Shown here in pieces: positions 15,017 to 16,887 of a stretch of DNA of 16,887 nucleotides (position 1 is its first letter; the number at the start of each line of letters is the position of its first letter). Source of the DNA: Bacteroidales bacterium UBA1800 (lineage in GTDB: Bacteria > Bacteroidota > Bacteroidia > Bacteroidales > VadinHA17); contig DCFQ01000072.1 in the NCBI GenBank assembly GCA_002319915.1, positions 5,984-22,870 of the forward strand. The letters are read 5' to 3'. The translations under genes and the position numbers were made by a program. The notes under the pieces are model-generated. The model saw nothing but the letters and a program-made list of their open reading frames with translations, made no database searches and had not been told where the DNA came from.

Positions 15017-16815
15017 ACCACCTGAACCACTGGATGGAAGCTGATGTCAAAATGCCGGTAAGGAATCTATGCCTGATAATATCAGGCATAGGCTCATTGG
15101 TATTCTACGGCATTTTTTATTACAATCATCTTTACCAGAGGGAACAGCTGCAGCTTTTTCAGCTCACTATCCCGTACCTCTTCAAAAACTTGGCGGTGCA
15201 GGGAGGCTTCTCAATCTGGCTTGGGGAATTCCTTACACAATTCTTCCGCGTCCCGTTCGCCGGCGCTGTCATCATCACTTCCCTGCTTTTCCTGTTGCAG
15301 CGGGCGACGGAAAAAATTTTGTCGCTGACTCCCGGGGGCAGGCAGCTTCAGCTTTATTCACTGATACCACCGGCCGGATATTTTTTCCTTCTTGCAGACC
15401 AGTATTACTATCTGTCGGGGCTCATCGGGCTCGACCTGTCACTCCTGGGAATACTGATATTGATGAGAAGCTCAAAACCGGGTTTCAGGATACCTGCCTG
15501 TATTCTGACAATGGCTGCGCTCTACTGGCTGACAGGAGCGGGATATATAGTCTTTGCTCTGGTTTCTGTAATATTGATCCTGTTTTCTGGGGAAGAGATA
15601 ACATTGAAGGGAGGGTTAAGGGCATCATTGGTTTATTCCGGCTTATTGACAATAATCGCCGTAGCCATTCCGCTGGCAGCAAGGAAATATCTTCTCACTG
15701 ACACTCTGCTGCAGTCTTATGTATCCGAAGCCTGGTACGCAGTCAGGATATTCTTTCCCCTGCCGCTTGTTCTTGTCCTGCTGTCGGTCCCCCTGCTGGC
15801 AGGACTATCATTACTGATCCCGTCCGGGCTGCATGTGAGGCAGCTGAGGCTCGTGAACGGTGTTTTCTTCATCCTGGTCTCCGCTGTCTCCGTATATGGA
15901 TTTTCAAGACTGGTGGACTCCAGGGAAGAGAGAACGATACGGTACGAAAACCTGGTTTATGATAGGAAATGGGACAGGATAATAAAAACAGCCCAAAAGG
16001 ATATGCCCTCAGGGATGGTCCCCGTTGCCGCCGTCAACCTGGCTCTGGCGGAGACCGGGCAGTTGCCGGGCAGGATGTTCGATTTTGACCAGGGAAAGGA
16101 CTTCCTGTTCATCAATTATGTCAGGAAGGGGATGACCCCTTTCATGGCATCCGAAACATATTACTACCTTGGACTGGTCAATTTCTCACAGATGTATGCC
16201 CTGGAAACAATCGAGTCGACGGTGGATGCAAAGATCCCCATCCGGTCGGTGAGACGTGCTGCAGAGACTTTTTTGCTGAACGGCCAGTACGCCACGGCGC
16301 TTAAATATCTTTCCCTGGCGCGGAATACGGTATTTTACAGGAGGTGGGCTGATAAATACATCAGTATGATCAATTCGGACCCGGTAAAGAACGATGACGG
16401 CGAGCTTGACAAGATCCGCCGGCTGATGCCAAAGTACGATTTCTATTACGATTACCGGAGGATGGATATCGCCCTGAAATACCTCCTTGTTTCGAACCCT
16501 GAAAACAAGCTTGCAGCCGAATACCTGGCGGCTTTTTATCTTCTGAACAAAGATCTCGACGGCTTCCTTCAGAGCCTGGATATCCTTAAGAAGCTTTATG
16601 GGGACAATCTTCCTGTGGCTTGCCAGGAAGCGATCGCCTATGTTCTGACAAGGGTCCCGCAGAGATCTGAAGAACTTGCTCCGATGATCACGGACAGATC
16701 GGTGGTAAGCCGGCTTCAGTCCTATGCAAGGCTTTTCTCAGAATCAGGAAGCGATACACTGAAAATGGAAAGGGAGTTCGGCAGGAGCTACTGGTTTTAC
16801 CTTAATTATAGATGA
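15013..16815 (+). CDS. polytopic membrane protein with helical-repeat C-terminus (DUF6057-like)
   Basis: 600 residues from a TTG that overlaps the previous stop (TTGA). In-frame ATGs at 15034 and 15052 would give 593 or 587 residues and cannot be excluded. About the first 300 residues hold some eight or nine membrane segments (for example LCLIISGIGSLVFYGIFYY, AGAVIITSLLFLL, FALVSVILILF, LPLVLVLLSVPLLAGLSLL). The last 300 residues are soluble and helical, with TPR-like pairs (YENLVYDRKWDRIIKTAQ, AAETFLLNGQYATALKYLSLA, KYLLVSNPENKLAAEYLAAFYLL). The architecture resembles the uncharacterised Bacteroidota family DUF6057, recalled from memory and not checked by search. Function unknown. Its position between two lipoprotein genes suggests a cell-envelope complex. 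Confidence 0.75.
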   Translation: MNHLNHWMEADVKMPVRNLCLIISGIGSLVFYGIFYYNHLYQREQLQLFQLTIPYLFKNLAVQGGFSIWLGEFLTQFFRVPFAGAVIITSLLFLLQRATEKILSLTPGGRQLQLYSLIPPAGYFFLLADQYYYLSGLIGLDLSLLGILILMRSSKPGFRIPACILTMAALYWLTGAGYIVFALVSVILILFSGEEITLKGGLRASLVYSGLLTIIAVAIPLAARKYLLTDTLLQSYVSEAWYAVRIFFPLPLVLVLLSVPLLAGLSLLIPSGLHVRQLRLVNGVFFILVSAVSVYGFSRLVDSREERTIRYENLVYDRKWDRIIKTAQKDMPSGMVPVAAVNLALAETGQLPGRMFDFDQGKDFLFINYVRKGMTPFMASETYYYLGLVNFSQMYALETIESTVDAKIPIRSVRRAAETFLLNGQYATALKYLSLARNTVFYRRWADKYISMINSDPVKNDDGELDKIRRLMPKYDFYYDYRRMDIALKYLLVSNPENKLAAEYLAAFYLLNKDLDGFLQSLDILKKLYGDNLPVACQEAIAYVLTRVPQRSEELAPMITDRSVVSRLQSYARLFSESGSDTLKMEREFGRSYWFYLNYR

Positions 16816-16816
16816 T

Positions 16817-16887
16817 TTGAAAAGGGAATTTTACATATTGATCATTCTTGCTTCTTTGTTATCTGCGGGGTGCAACAGACCCGGTAA
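16817..16887 (+). CDS. 5' end of a lipoprotein gene, cut by the window edge
   Basis: Starting one base after the previous stop, TTG at 16817 opens a frame that stays open to the window end: 23 residues reading MKREFYILII, a hydrophobic run, and the lipobox LSAGC with the Cys at residue 19, then NRPG. This is a clear lipoprotein signal peptide. No in-frame ATG is available, so a TTG start is needed. The rest of the protein is unseen. It is probably the third gene of the DUF4369/DUF6057-like operon. Confidence 0.7.
   Translation, partial: MKREFYILIILASLLSAGCNRPG

Noticed and set aside
15069..15701. 210-residue + strand frame inside the membrane protein gene
   Set aside because: Alternate-frame shadow of the well-supported hydrophobic coding sequence; no domain or start signal.

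Overview
The window comes from a member of the Bacteroidota. A SusC/SusD pair, a hybrid two-component system (HTCS) sensor-regulator with two seven-bladed propellers, a GH127-type glycosidase, DUF4369 lipoproteins and one promoter-like TAnnTTTG element all point there. The gene set resembles an anaerobic or environmental Bacteroidales-like lineage, but nothing fixes the genus. Every confidently called gene lies on the + strand, and the coding regions are moderately GC-rich with a preference for agg and atc codons.

Layout: (1) 1-2584 holds the 3' end of a GH127-like beta-L-arabinofuranosidase family enzyme with a C-terminal discoidin-like module, followed after 22 bases by a lipoprotein with a right-handed beta-helix of the pectate-lyase-like type. 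(2) 2585-4188 is an AT-rich accessory island. It has nine degenerate copies of a ~28-base palindromic repeat, then an IS200/RAYT-like Y1 transposase with an in-frame TAA near its start. A 34-base imperfect direct repeat brackets array and transposase, and a possible 28-residue membrane peptide lies on the - strand. (3) 4189-8361 is a 1390-residue HTCS. (4) 8518-14263 is a SusC-SusD-PKD lipoprotein operon ending in a strong intrinsic terminator. (5) 14357 to the window end starts a second tightly packed operon: a DUF4369 lipoprotein without a thioredoxin domain, a polytopic DUF6057-like membrane protein, and the first 23 residues of another lipoprotein.

Taken together, 1-14263 reads as a polysaccharide utilisation locus, probably for an arabinose-containing plant or pectic glycan. 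The HTCS would sense a breakdown product in the periplasm and activate susCD. SusD and the PKD lipoprotein would bind glycan at the surface, SusC would import it with TonB energy, and the GH127 and beta-helix proteins would process it. The substrate is inferred only from the GH127 and beta-helix families. The second operon looks functionally separate and is the least understood part.

The most unusual item is the repeat-plus-transposase island. It looks like a REP/RAYT-type system decaying in place: the transposase keeps its HUH motif and catalytic Tyr, but a stop codon replaces a residue in the conserved N-terminus.
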